Source: Macrotrachela quadricornifera (lineage: Eukaryota; Rotifera; Eurotatoria; Philodinida; Philodinidae). Taken from it: a DNA stretch of 64,000 bases. Both the position numbers and the translations under genes were made by a program. Location of the stretch: positions 122,574 to 186,573 of the forward strand of contig JAJEKB010021919.1 in NCBI GenBank assembly GCA_022393335.1, read 5' to 3'. Below the pieces are notes generated by a model. It did not search any database, was not told where the DNA came from, and saw only the letters and a list, made by a program, of their open reading frames with translations. Below, one piece after another: positions 12,335 to 24,349 of the stretch; position 1 is the first letter of the stretch; each line of letters opens with the position of its first letter.

Positions 12335-13076
12335 ATGAATATATTGCATAGAGAACTTCGAGTGCTTCTGCTTGGTGAATTCCGTTTAGTTTGCAAAGTA
12401 ACAGAAGGCGAGAATGTATTCTCTATTCACAAGGCGCAACATCGGTTCCAACAATTCAAGAATGGTAATTTCGAACTCGACGATCTGCTTCGTTTCGGAA
12501 GATTATCAGAAGTAGATATGGTTCTTTTAAAGCAACCTATCGAAGAAGATCTCAGAATGACTAATGTTAAACACATACAAGCGACAGAGTCTGGAACCTA
12601 GATAAACAGGTGTAGCGACACTCAAAACTAGCCTTAACTCAAAGAAGATTATGCTGAGCATTTCGTAGGATGTCAAAGAGATTATTCATTCAGAAATTCT
12701 CCCTGCTAGCTACTCCATCACTCTTGATCTCTACTGTCAGCAATTAGATCGAATTTCAGCAAAACTCCAGGAGACACAAGATAGAATTTATTTTTTGCAT
12801 GATGCAAAGTCAGCACGTGAAAAATTATTGAAGCTCAGATGGATTACACCTTCACATCCATCTTACTCTCTTGACTTGGCCTCAATAGATTGCTATTTGT
12901 TTCGTTCTCTTTATAATTATTTGGGCGAGAAAAAATTCGACGAGAAGAACGACCTCAAAACGGACCTTACCAACTTCTTCGATCAAAAGTCTCAAGACTT
13001 GTACGAAGACGAGATCCTTTCTTGCTTATATCTTAAATTTATTAGTGAGAACTCTTCATGTTACATTAATATATAA
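12335..13076 (+). pseudogene. Internally deleted mariner-family transposase
   Basis: The N-terminal frame (12335-12601) matches the mariner DNA-binding region: ELRVLLLGEFRLVCKVTEG, then HRFQQFKNGNFELDDLLRFG and RLSEVDMVLLKQPIEEDLRM, ending in a stop. After about 50 bp of broken sequence, IIHSEILPASYSITLDLYCQ appears at about 12680-12740. The frame at 12795-13076 carries HDAKSAREKLLKLRW and the C-terminal catalytic block HPSYSLDLASIDCYLF. The stretch between the helix-turn-helix part and the second catalytic Asp region is missing, and at least two stops or frame changes separate the pieces, so it cannot encode active enzyme. Terminal inverted repeats were not found. Mariner/Tc1 assignment is firm from the motif order; the subfamily is not assigned. 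Confidence 0.85.
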
Positions 13077-13662
13077 TCTATTTATTAACTAAAATTTTGT
13101 TATTCATGTTGAAAACTATTTCAAAAAGAGTTTATATGTTTCATTGATGTAATAATAACAGTATATATTGTTAGAAAAAATAGTTATCGTTCATTTCTCA
13201 ACATAATATGATAAGAATGAATAATAACAAGGATTTTAAAAATTGTCAATTTATTCGTAATCTCAATGACATTTTGCACATTATTTCTTAATGTGATAAT
13301 CATAATGAGTTTTTTATTAAACAAAATTCATATTATTTCACTACAAAAAAATTTTGGAAATAGGGTTTTAGTTTCATTGTTTTCTCTTATTTGAACAAGT
13401 TATGATTCGGTTGATTTAATCTTACAAATATTCTATCCTAAAAAATGCTTTCTTTCTCCATTTTGTAGTAAAAACGTGTTTGTACAATATTGATGAAATA
13501 TTTTTATAATTACTAATACATATTGTTGATTGTGATGTGCGCAGCGAAGCGAAGCGATGCTTTACTTTTTTTTCTTTTTTCATCGATTACTGTATAAAAT
13601 ATACATGTGCGAATACCTATTCAGTGACAAAAACAAAAACGAACTACATAAGTCAGCAAGTC
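13077..13662. other. Spacer upstream of the ART-TPR gene
   Basis: AT-rich and without motifs. The reading frame of the next gene is open from 13537, but codons 13537-13662 are low-complexity and the Met at 13663 begins the conserved-looking protein, so this stretch probably contains promoter and 5' leader. Confidence 0.4.
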
Positions 13663-15908
13663 ATGCCTCATCTTCAACAAACACTTCGCTTAATTGAAAA
13701 TTTTGTTCTTATTTGGGTGGATACAAAACTTAATGATGAAAACATAAAAGATGATGATATTCAAACATCAATCACAACACTTCGTCAAATTGTTAATTCA
13801 ATTCAATTATTTCATAAATGTGATACATGTATTGATTTTGTTAATAATAAAGTTAAACAAGAAAAAGTTTTTTTAATTGTTTCGGGTTCATTAGGTCAAC
13901 AATTAATATCTCTTATTGAACATGATATTAAAATCGATTCAATTTATATTTTTTGTTTTAATAAATCTAAACATCAAAAATGGGCGAAGAACAAAGAACG
14001 ACATAATAAAATAAAAGGAATATTTACAAATATTGAAGAAGTTTGTAATCAATTAAAAGAAAATCTAAAACAATGTCAACATGAATTAACTTCAATTCAA
14101 ACAGTTAGTTCAAAAATCTCAAAAATTTCAAATCATCTTGATGCATCATTTATGTATTCACAATTACTCAAAGAAATTTTACTTAGCATGGAATGTGATA
14201 ATAATACTCTTGATAAAGTTAAACAAGATTTTATTGATTTTTGTCAAATTCATTATTCAGAAAATGATGCAGAATTATCTATAATTGAAGAATTTAAAGA
14301 AACTTACAATATGTCATCATCTATTTGGTTGTATACTCGAGAATGTTTTATTTATTTAATGTTAAATCGAGCTTTATATACACAAGATATTGAAATATTA
14401 ATGAAGATGAGCTTTTTTATTTGTGATCTTCATCGACAACTTGAAGAACATCATAAAATAATGAATAATTGTGAAATATTAACTGTTTATCGAGGTCAAG
14501 GGTAAGTCTTCAAATATTAACAAATTTTATCTTTCTGAAGAAGTACATCTAAATTATATATTTTTTATTTATTTTCTTTAAATTTCAAGTTCGTAAAAAT
14601 ATTATTTTTAATATGAATAGGATGTTTGATGAAGTATTTAATCGAATGAAACAAAATCAAGATGGTCTTATTTCATTTAATAATTTTTTATCAACAAGTT
14701 CATCAAAAGAAGTTGCAATGTCTTTTCTGGAACAAACTTTAAATATATCGAAAAAAATGGCTATTCTATTTGAAATGAAAATTGATCCATCAATATCATC
14801 GATTCCATTTGCATCACTTGATAAACTTAGTTATTTTGGAGAAAATGAACATGAAATACTCTTTTCAATGCATACTGTTTTTCGTATTGATAAAATAACA
14901 CAAATGATTAATGATGATAAGTCACAATTTTGGCATGTTCATTTAACATTAACTGATGCTAATGATGAACAACTTCGTCAGTTGACAGAACATATGCGTA
15001 TGGATCTCAGTTCTTTCCTCACCTCAAATTTTGAAATGAACATGGATCCTACATGGCGATTAAGTAAACTACTTATACATATGGGTGAATATGATAAAGC
15101 AGTTATTCTTTATGAAATGATGCTTGACAAAGCCATATGTGAAAATAATTTGAAATTGATACAAGGGACACATTATCAACTAGCAGAATTTTTTATGTTG
15201 TACAAGAATGATTGGGAACGAGCACGAATGCATATGAAAGAGATGTTATGTCTTGGAATACCTGATGCTAACGATGTAAGAGATGAAGCTAAAAAGGATG
15301 TGATAACTAGCTATGTAACTTTAAAAAATTTGCTTTCCAACGAACAAATGATTGATGATGAATTTCATTCGATTACAGTTGAAATCGTAGACAACTTGAC
15401 CACATTGTATCTTGATCACTCGAAAAATACATTAGGTCCACTTGATTATCAACTCGTAATCGATCATTACAATTATATTGGTTGGGTACGAAAGAAACAG
15501 GGAAAATTATTGGAGGCATGGGCTAATCATGAGCGGGCAATGGATGTACTGCATGAACATTTACCTCCTACTCATCCTCGATTAGCAATTACATATAATT
15601 ACATTAGTTTACTTCATTCAACGATGAATAATCATTCAATTGCACTTGATTATCTCGAAAAAGCACTTGAGATTCAAGAAAAAGCATTACAACCAAATCA
15701 TCCACATCTAGCTCAAACTCATTTTCATATGTCAATTATTTTCGAACATATGAACAAAATTGATGATGCTTTTCAACATGTAAACAAAGCCATTGATATT
15801 GGACGTCAAGCATTTTTAACATCTAATGATTCAAACATGAAACAGTACGAAGAACAATCGAAGAAAATTCTTCTACAACTTCAATCTGATGATGAACTTG
15901 TGCTTTAG
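13663..15908 (+). CDS. NAD:arginine ADP-ribosyltransferase-like protein with C-terminal TPRs
   Basis: Two exons, 13663-14501 and 14621-15908, joined over a 119-nt intron (GGTAAG ... GAATAG) that keeps frame: 708 residues. Residues 1-270 form a helical N-terminal region without a named motif. The ART core carries the R-S-E signature: VYRGQ (about 275-279), FLSTSSS (about 302-308) and ENEHEILFSM with the ExE pair at about 356 and 358. In known ARTs these residues bind NAD and transfer ADP-ribose to Arg. From about residue 400 to 680 there are tetratricopeptide repeats of the kinesin-light-chain type, for example HPRLAITYNYISLLHS and LDYLEKALEIQEKALQPNHP, probably binding partners. No signal peptide is seen, so a cytosolic protein is likely. 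AATAAA at 16021-16026. This fusion is characteristic of large bdelloid families; the substrate is unknown. Confidence 0.85.
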
Positions 15909-18574
15909 CAATAGGGGGATATTCTAAGATCGCATGCAATCACTTATTTATAAAGCAAACTGATTGTAACTATCTAATTGTTATACAAAAGAGTCGTTCT
16001 CACCATATTTATTAATCTGAAATAAAATGAATTTTTTATGCTAGTAAACAGATAATAATATTCATTTTTCAAACTAATTCGACCACTAAAATCTGTTAAA
16101 ACTTCGATGAGATTCAATAGCCATATTCTATAGAAATTTTCCTATTACAAATACAAAAGTTATTACACGTGTTCACTAACAAGGAAAACTTACTTACTAA
16201 TACTCTCTATTTGAATCCATATTTTGCCTAGTGCTATGACTTACAGTGCCAATGAAAATCCTATAAGCGTTTCTGCTATTACTATCGCATTACTAGACAT
16301 GTGCGAGACCAAGATTTTCTGGTCCCGGTCCCGGTCCCGGTGATTTTACAGTCTTTCAAAATTTGGATTGCGAAGTGAAAGTAAATAAACTCGAGTGGCC
16401 CAGACGGTTTACGCGTTTTTTTAAATAACTTAATAGCCTGCTTTGTAAATTTTTATTCAAGACATTTTCGATGAAACATTTCTATCTATCAACATGATGG
16501 TCACGACAGTTCCAGTGGAGGTTCGATTCATATTTTTGGCAACTTTAAAACCAAAAGTACTGATCAGAGCTGAGAGACTTCGATCAAACGACTAACATAT
16601 TAAAGCGATATTTTGATTTTTTTCTTGAAGTATTACAGTAGTACTTCAGTCATGCTTTGAAATATATAAAATAGTCGATGAAGAAATAGTGGATGGAGTT
16701 CATTTTGCTTGTAAACATGCGCTTGAGTGAATAAGTTTGATCAGTTTCTTTCGTTTGTTCCTTAATGCAAACAGGAACGCATGAAATTCTGATAGCATAC
16801 AGCAAATATATGTGGCACTACTGGAAAGAAGAACTAGTACTGTCTCACTTGACAATAATTCTTTCAAAGGACTGTTATGTATGAAATTATATCAGATAAA
16901 ACTTTCGTGAATATTGAATGAGTCAATAAAAGTTCACTTACGAAAGCTGGAACTCTTACAGATTAATTCAGATTTACTTTTCAACTAGACATTTAGCACA
17001 CCTAGCTATCTTTCTGGCTTCGATCCCAGTCTATGGAAAACTATTTCAGAATTTATCTGGATTACATCTCAAACAATTCTACGACTATCGCTCTTTAATA
17101 CTTTTTTTTTATTTATTTTCTTGACCGCTAGCACTTTTTTTGCTTAGTGCACTTCGACATGTTTTGATTCATATGATTCATAAGATAATTCAGTTAAAAT
17201 CATAGAATATTTCATTATAAACTGGGGTTCAAGTTTTATCAGATTTTTTCTTTTGGTCACGGTCCTGCTCTGGTCCCGGTGTAATCCTTACTCACGTGTG
17301 CATCAGTACTGGTACATGTGAGTACGTGAATTCTAGACTTCCACGATTTTTGAAAGTACATAAGTTGATGGTAATACATGTGCACGTACTACGATAAATT
17401 TATGTACTCTCGAAAAACCTAGAATACGTATTAGCGCTCTGAATAGCCTTTGCTCTTGTTAGTACATATTGTACCGTATTCGCGCACCCCTCACCTTAAA
17501 CTAACATTTTGTAATACCCATCAATTGACAATTTGAGATATGCATCTTAGATCATAAAATAGATTAAAAACAATAGTATATGCCAGTTTCTAGGCCTCAA
17601 CGGTACAACGTCTGGTATATAGGTGTCGTCTTAATGCTGGACTTTTGAGAAACTGTGAGAAATCATAAACGCCGAAAAATAATGTAAGTCTTTTCGCATG
17701 AGACTTAGACTTAAGGCTGAAGGTTTTCACTTTCGTCCATCTATCAAAAAACCTCAACAGCCTGAAATCATAATATTTTCGAAATTGAAGTCTCATGCTC
17801 AGAAACTCATAAGGATTTTTCAGTAGGTATGGTGTCCTGTAGTGTATCAAATGTCCTGGATGGGATGAACTCTACGAAGTCACATATACCCGATTCGAAA
17901 CAGGGTGTAACATCTGCACATTTGCTCTCGTACTAGAAAATTAAGGTTTGGACACCATATAGACATTCATTAAGTGAAATGAACTCGTCTTCTGATCGAA
18001 TGGAAATTCATAAACCTTTTGTAATAAGCAAAATGACATAAAAAATTGCAGACATGTAAATGCCGAATTTGGCAACGTGATAGTACGAGTTTAGTTTCAC
18101 TAGTTGCGTCTTTGTTGTCAAGCAATGTAAGTGAGATAATGTGATTAGATAAAAGACGCGAACAGTAAGATTCTGATTGATTTGATAACATGGGTAGATC
18201 TGTTATATGATGGCTGGAAATTTAACTGAGGGTATAATGATGCTCTCCGTCAATAAAGCTAACTTTGCTTCATAGCAATACATATAAAATTGGTCGCTTA
18301 GTGCTCAGGATGATTTGTCTTAGTTCTTCCATACCTAGATCGATCGATGAGAGCTTAAATTTATGTCATATTATCAATGATACCCTACACATTATTTGAA
18401 AATATCATTACAATCTGTTTTCAAAAAATGTTAGTAAGCCTGTTATAAAATCACTTTTTATTGTTACTTTTATAGATACAAATCAAATGATCAAATATGA
18501 AAGAGAAAAATACTGTTCAATACATGTTAGTCAATAGGGAATCTACCATGTCGTTTGTTTATCAGCAACGGTAT
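15909..18574. other. Intergenic DNA with transposon-like debris
   Basis: After the poly(A) signal at 16021 there is no supported gene. A GGTCCCGGT-rich segment (16300-17290) and a short diverged inverted repeat around 17310-17440 (TCTAGACTTCCACG against the complement of CGAAAAACCTAGAATACG) suggest old insertions. The minus-strand open frames at 17590-17850 and 17970-18191 have no recognisable motif. Confidence 0.5.
16300..17290. repeat. Possible transposon remnant bounded by GGTCCCGGT repeats
   Basis: Three tandem GGTCCC units (about 16321-16341) and a second GGTCACGGTCC ... GGTCCCGGTG cluster (about 17257-17281) bracket about 900 bp without coding capacity. These GC-rich motifs stand out from AT-rich surroundings. 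Because both clusters read in the same direction, a clean terminal inverted repeat is not demonstrated. Confidence 0.25.
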
Positions 18575-19051
18575 TTATCGTGGTTGATAAGTCCTTGGCT
18601 TGTTACTACTGCTCGGTTGACCTACAAATCATTAATCGAAAAAACGTTGAATGAATAAAAAACGAATATTTTAACTAACCGCGTTGTTGAATCTCTCTTG
18701 CCTCTTGACAATTAGCGCACGCACTTAGTGCGACAGAAGCGAGGATGTCATTAGGCTCCTCGACTAAACCATACGCCTCACGAAGTTTCTGTCGATGAAA
18801 ATAATGTAGTGCACCGCATGCATAACATCCTGACAAGCAACAATAACCGACACACAGTAACCATTGATTCATATCGCTAGTGTGTACAGCATTAGTACTA
18901 AACAAATAACAAGGACAACACCAGCCGATGAGAAATGTTGGTATATCTTCAAAACAGTTGAAAAATCCAACTGCTCAGGGACAATACAAGTAAGAAAATA
19001 CATATATAACGATATTATAATTAGACGCTTACCGTTCCATGGTTGAGACAT
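18575..19051 (-). CDS. PLAC8-family cysteine-rich protein
   Basis: Three exons on the minus strand: 19033-19051, 18680-18970 and 18575-18621, with GT-AG introns of 62 and 58 nt and exact frame continuity; 118 residues. The protein starts MSQPWNGFFNCFEDIPTFLI, then WCCPCYLFSTNAVHTSDMNQ, CCLSGCYACGALHYFHRQKL, and ends in the family hallmark REAYGLVEEPNDILASVALS followed by ACANCQEAREIQQRG and a polar tail. The CCPC cluster, the R-x-x-x-R-x-x-YG-type motif and C-x-x-CQE-x-RE are what define PLAC8/cornifelin/PCR proteins, small membrane-associated Cys-rich proteins. Length is normal for the family. A possible poly(A) signal (complement at 18457-18462) lies downstream. Function here is unknown; relatives act in metal handling, cell-size control or barrier formation. 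Confidence 0.88.
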
Positions 19052-22000
19052 TGTATCTTTACACGATTTTAATAATTGTTTTGATTAATTGTCTAATTGC
19101 AAAATCTAAAAAAATCATCAAATTTCCTCTCGAACACATCTCATTCAGATTGAAATAAATGACAGTATAAGATTTTATAGGATTGCATTCATTGAATTTT
19201 CGTCAAACATACGCCTCTGTACAACCACGTTTTACAGTCTTACTATCAAATAGATCACAACTGTAATTCTGTTGTAGATGATAGCAAATGATGCTGTGTG
19301 CAACTACTATAAACGATTATTTTGTCTTTTCTACGATCTTATCTGATAAAAATGTGTAAGATTTATATAGAACTATAATTTTTTCATCGTATTCTACATA
19401 ATAAAACTGCTTACGACAGTGAGAACTTCACCATAGATAAGATTTCATTTTCTTTCTATATACATTCTATCTGATATCACTATTTCTCAGCTTGCAGTAA
19501 AGTGTAAAAATACCCATGTATTATTTGTTCTTTAAAAAATTCAGGCTATTTTAGTAGGTAGATAAGATATGAATAATGTTTGCTAATGTAGAAAGAGTGA
19601 TAAACAGAGTCAAATGAATATTGTTAAGAGAGAAACCACTAGAAAACCAGTCAGAAACTATATAAAGTTGGTTGAAGAAAAAAATTTTGATTTTTCATTT
19701 ATTAATCCAAAAAAAGATAGACGATCATTAGAAATCTCTAAATTCAAAATATCAGCTCTTTCTGACTTCTCTGCGACAAATAACAAAACATAGAAGTGCT
19801 ACTACTCCCGAACCTTAGTCAAAAAACCTACTTATTAGGGTGTCGAGAGTATTTTGGAATTTATTTGCTCCCGTTGGAAAATATCTCAAAAGATGGACAA
19901 ATGTCTTCTCTACAGAATTCTTTCTTAGTTGATAGCAACAATATACGAATATAAAGGACTATTGACTGATATGAAGGCTTTGTAGTATTTTTGTTATAAC
20001 TACACTGGATCAGAGAGAGATGCAGAATTTCGTTGCGTGCACGAACAGATGTTTGGAGAAATTTTTTCAGTTTTTCAAACGAACATTAATTTATTTATAT
20101 ATGCGTTGACGAGATCTTAATTTTTTCTTTCCTACAAAAAAAATCTCAGTGAGAGTAGAAAAAGTCTAAAAGGGTTCGCGCACATAAGTCTTGGAAGTCA
20201 AGTTATAGATGTTTTACTAACTTATTGATTCATTGGGAGATATTTACTGAAAAATTAAGACACACCAATATTTTGACAAAGGAGCATTATTTTTGACTGA
20301 AACTTGCAGGATATTCTAAGAGTCACTAGATCCATCTAAGGAAAAGATTTCAGATCAAAATTTCGTTATGTGATGAGCAGCTACTGGGAGTTATTTTTTT
20401 ACAAATCCGGGACCTTTTTGTTATCCATCGTATTATGAAATCAAGATGTCCTATATAGATTATATGAAAATAAGTTCCAATATAAATAGAGTGGTCACTA
20501 GGTTAATCTTGTTCCCGCAAACATAATCCTCAATGTTTTATTATAGCAGAACTTCTGACAGAAACTCCAATATATCAAATAATCTACTAATGGGTCATAT
20601 TTCTCCTGGCAAATCTATTTGAGATATATGTATCTTCACTGCATTTAACTACGCTCAGCTACTTAATATGAATTAATTCCTGAGCAAATATATTCTGTAT
20701 GAAGCAGGATCAACTCCAAATATTAAACATGTTCTAAAATCAATTCTTCCCAGAATGAATTTATTCAGACAATACTAGTATCGACCTATATTGATATTGA
20801 TTGATCTAAACTTCTTTTCCGACTCTCACAAGTGTCTCTGCAGGAATAAATCCGAGAATTTATTTAAAAAATGTCATAGATCCTAAGACTGAATTAGATA
20901 ACGGCATTGAATTGAACACTACAGTACACATAAATATAAATATAAATCTTGAGATCTATCTCCGGTATACTGATATCCTCCACTAAAGAAATAAATGCTG
21001 GAAGCTGCTGCTTTTTTAAGCAAGAGAATAGATTCTACTCCACCCAATCAACATTTTATTCTCCAGTAAAACGCTGTAAGCATAATCGCTTTCAGTAGCT
21101 GACTATTGAATCAGATGGCGATATTTTTACTGTTAATATTCGAAGATCGAATCTCTATCGTATGAATTCTACATTTCTTCGAAAAAAAATTTTGCTCTAT
21201 TCTAGAAATTCACTGCCTTCGATCGCATGTTCTCCACGACAGATCCTCAATTCATAAGTCTGATATGATCAACTAGTCGTCACAAAACTGTAGATTTTAA
21301 GAAAACGAAAAACTATTTTGCTATACGGCATTTTTCAAAAAATTTGACTGGAAAAAACCTGACAGAAATAATCTTTTTACATCTCTTGGACTTTAAAGGC
21401 AGTTATTTATCTATATTACTCTATAGAAAAAATGATGATGGTGGTAGTTGTTACATAAAAGATGATAAGATACTTTAAAGATGAAAAATATCTTTATCAA
21501 TTAGTACAAGGACGTCAAACACACTCGTATGTTGACTGAAGGCTGTTGCTGTATCTCTCCAATAGACATTGGTTTTAAAAAAGATAATATGTTTTGAAAA
21601 GTTGTAGCTCAGTTTACTTTTTAATTGTTTATGGTTGTTCAAGCCTCGAAATAGTTTGGTTAGGATATCGCCCATCACTCAAAAATTCTTCGCTATGCCA
21701 CTGATTCATTTCCATTCTTAAAATACTAGAAATTTCATTACTGATGTATCTTAATGATTATTTAAAGTGGATCAATCATTAAAATACGCACTAAATGCAT
21801 CATTGTCGAATTCGTTTTATTGCTTTAAGAATAAATTCGTTTTCTGAAATATATAAGTCAATCAATAATCACTATGTAGAGTATATTCCATTACGTCTAT
21901 TCATTATAGAAATAAATCTACAAATACATAGTTCAGTTTAGAAAAAATTATTGTATAAATCTGGCTAGAACTTTTGTTTCGCCTTCTTTAAATGAAAAAC

Positions 22001-22600
22001 TTTTAAAGAAAATCGAAATGTAAAATGTGGTCGAGTGAAACATACTCTGTCTTTTGGAGTATTACTCAATTCAATTCGTTTGGTATTTAACAAAATAAAA
22101 AATAACTATATAATACGAGCTACATGTTCTCTGATTTTCGATGACGAAAAACATATGTCAGAACTTTTTGAATAATATTCTATTATTAAAATGCACCATT
22201 CAATTGTGAATCGTCCAAGTAAGAAGGTTGCACTAGACAAACTATATTATTTCACAAAGATAAAGCTTCTATACATTTAAGATGCGAACTTTGTCAATTT
22301 CTAGGAAATACTTTTTTTAAATAAATGTAATAAAAAAAAAGAATGATTCGTTTCAATGATAATTAAAATCAGTTGATATCATATTTATATATCTGTTATA
22401 GACAGATGGTTATTCAATAAAGTTTTAATGAATATCGTTTATTTTATGTGTTAATTCAAAAATCAGCGATCAGTTGACTACAGAATTTTCTGTAAATTTC
22501 AGTAGATAATTCAGAGATTGAGATTAACCAAAGAACTTGTACAACTTTTCTCTTTTGATAAGATTAAAAATTTGATATTTAGACGGTTCATCCTAATCCG
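19052..22600. other. Long AT-rich intergenic region
   Basis: No gene with coherent exons was found on either strand. The only recognisable piece is a short copia-like fragment at 21475-21678. The rest is AT-rich with frequent stops and no clear tandem or inverted repeat. Confidence 0.5.
21475..21678 (-). pseudogene. Possible copia-type retrotransposon RNase H tail
   Basis: Short minus-strand frame whose start, MGDILTKLFRGLNNHKQLKS, resembles the ADIFTK-x-L ... L terminus of Ty1/copia polyproteins. Upstream codons contain stops and no further RNase H motif (catalytic DEDD) could be read, so it would be a small relic. The match covers about 20 residues only and could be chance. Confidence 0.25.
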
Positions 22601-24349
22601 TCAGCATTCCTGCTGTTCTTTACGAACATCGTATGGAAGATTGATAGGTGCATTGACCTTTAACAATGAATTTCTATTATAAGATGTTGACATTTTAACA
22701 GAGACCGAACTGAATTGGACTTGAATGATTTGTTGATAATGGATATTATTTTGTTTCTGATAAGAATTCACTAAATCATAACATTTCTCTTGTACCCATA
22801 ATTCTTGATAACAAGCTTTCTTTTGATTATCAGATAAATTCGATTTGATATCACACTTTTTATTCAACATTTGAGATGGAAAAGAATGCTCTGCGTAAAG
22901 TATTTGTACTGTTGTTTTATATTGAAATATTTCATTGTGACAATTGCATGATGACATTGGTACTGATGACGATAAGTAAAAAAATGTGTCAATATCTCCA
23001 TTTAGACTCTCTCTCAACTCTTTTTCGAATGAATTCCATGTATTATTCATACAGCCAAGTCTTCCAGTAACACATACTGCAGCTTGCTTTTTTGTTATCG
23101 AATTTTGATTCTTCTTGGAAGAGAAAATTATCGATGGAGGTTGATATCCAATACGACGTAAATCTTCCAGCCAAATATCTAAATAATTTAGTTCTGCTGC
23201 ATTCCAAAAACCTGCATGTACGATGTCATGAGCCAAGATGTGAATACGTTCGAATAGAGATGTTGCAGATGAATTCCATTTGGCAAGAAAGCGAACGAAT
23301 GAACTAGTTTCATGATACATTTGCTGTTCTTCTTTCATATCTTTTAAATAGCTATGCGCATTACGTTTCTGTTTAACGGTTGGACCAGCGAAAACAAGTC
23401 GACCACCAATATCCCAAAGAAGTCTTTGCACCCAAAAACCGCGCCAAATATCGCAAACTCGAAATGTTGTTGTTACAGGTAAGAAAAGACCCCAAAAGGC
23501 TTCATAATGAGTTATTGTATTTTGTGTATTATAAGGTGAAAAAGTAAATGATTCTAGAGCAATAGGAGTTTGTTCACGTTGGAATCGAATATGACCAAGA
23601 TTCAATGGATTTGCAAGACGATAAATAGCATCTACATCAGGATCAAGATCAGCTAAAAATTGTTGAATAAATGCGTAAGTTTTCTCATGATTCTGTTGTA
23701 ATGAACTCCACCCATCTTCACTAACATTTTTCAATTCTTCAATTGGAAAACCTCTTGGCCAAATATTCGGTTTACCAAATGATCCATATATATTTACAAA
23801 AGGAGATCGTTTTCCATGAAAAGCAATCTTAGGTATGTTATCAGGATAACTTACTTTTGGTAAAACTTGAATGTTCATAGTTTCTAAAAAATTATCATCA
23901 TCTGATTCAAAAATAATTTCAGCTCCACATTCAATAGCTACGAGATAACCAATATTTTTACGAGCATAGGAATTTTCAGGAAGAAATCGAATAATACCAT
24001 AGTTAAGATTTTTTTGACTTGATAAACTTAGATAAATCACCTTTCGACGTAAACTAGGTCGTATACGAGAAAGCCAATCATTCGGTGTCTTTCGATCTCC
24101 AACTACTACCAATGACCATTCATCAAGTGATAAAAAAATATCCACAGCTGGTGTTGGATAGAATATCGTCGTGAGTACAATCCATTTCTTACTCATACTT
24201 GCACAAAGTTGATTATTTAATGATGATCCGAAATGTTCATGATGGAATGATTTTTCCGATGAATAGATCGTTGAGAATCGATCGAAATACCATATGATTG
24301 AAATAATTAATCCAAAGAGTACAATAAAAAACATCTTCTTGTTTATCAT
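22601..24349 (-). CDS. DUF288 (STELLO-like) glycosyltransferase with a second C-terminal module
   Basis: Single-exon frame. The Met at 24349 is chosen because it directly precedes a type II membrane anchor (MFFIVLFGLIISIIWYF); the frame is open further upstream to 24526 but that part lacks conserved features. 582 residues. The DUF288 domain runs from about residue 55 (KKWIVLTTIFYPT) to about 420, with WSLVVVGDRKTP, YARKNIGYLVAI, the acidic ESDDDNFLE motif near 149-156, WPRGFPIEEL, TFSPYNTQNT and LLWDIGGRLVFAGP. A second segment begins near AAVCVTGRLGCMNNTW and contains KTTVQILYAEHSFPS and ELWVQEKCYDLVNSYQKQNN, typical of another nucleotide-sugar transferase-like domain. After IIQVQF the sequence turns into unrelated residues and stops, so the second module looks truncated. 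Likely Golgi lumenal. A possible poly(A) signal (complement) lies at 22438-22443. Confidence 0.8.
   Translation of the reverse strand: MINKKMFFIVLFGLIISIIWYFDRFSTIYSSEKSFHHEHFGSSLNNQLCASMSKKWIVLTTIFYPTPAVDIFLSLDEWSLVVVGDRKTPNDWLSRIRPSLRRKVIYLSLSSQKNLNYGIIRFLPENSYARKNIGYLVAIECGAEIIFESDDDNFLETMNIQVLPKVSYPDNIPKIAFHGKRSPFVNIYGSFGKPNIWPRGFPIEELKNVSEDGWSSLQQNHEKTYAFIQQFLADLDPDVDAIYRLANPLNLGHIRFQREQTPIALESFTFSPYNTQNTITHYEAFWGLFLPVTTTFRVCDIWRGFWVQRLLWDIGGRLVFAGPTVKQKRNAHSYLKDMKEEQQMYHETSSFVRFLAKWNSSATSLFERIHILAHDIVHAGFWNAAELNYLDIWLEDLRRIGYQPPSIIFSSKKNQNSITKKQAAVCVTGRLGCMNNTWNSFEKELRESLNGDIDTFFYLSSSVPMSSCNCHNEIFQYKTTVQILYAEHSFPSQMLNKKCDIKSNLSDNQKKACYQELWVQEKCYDLVNSYQKQNNIHYQQIIQVQFSSVSVKMSTSYNRNSLLKVNAPINLPYDVRKEQQEC

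Noticed and set aside
14589..14620. Alternative acceptor TTTCAAG for the ART gene intron
   Set aside because: Its use would bring a stop codon immediately in frame, whereas GAATAG at 14620 restores the ART frame.
17590..17850. 86-codon minus-strand frame
   Set aside because: Basic, aromatic-rich and motif-free; lies in repeat debris.
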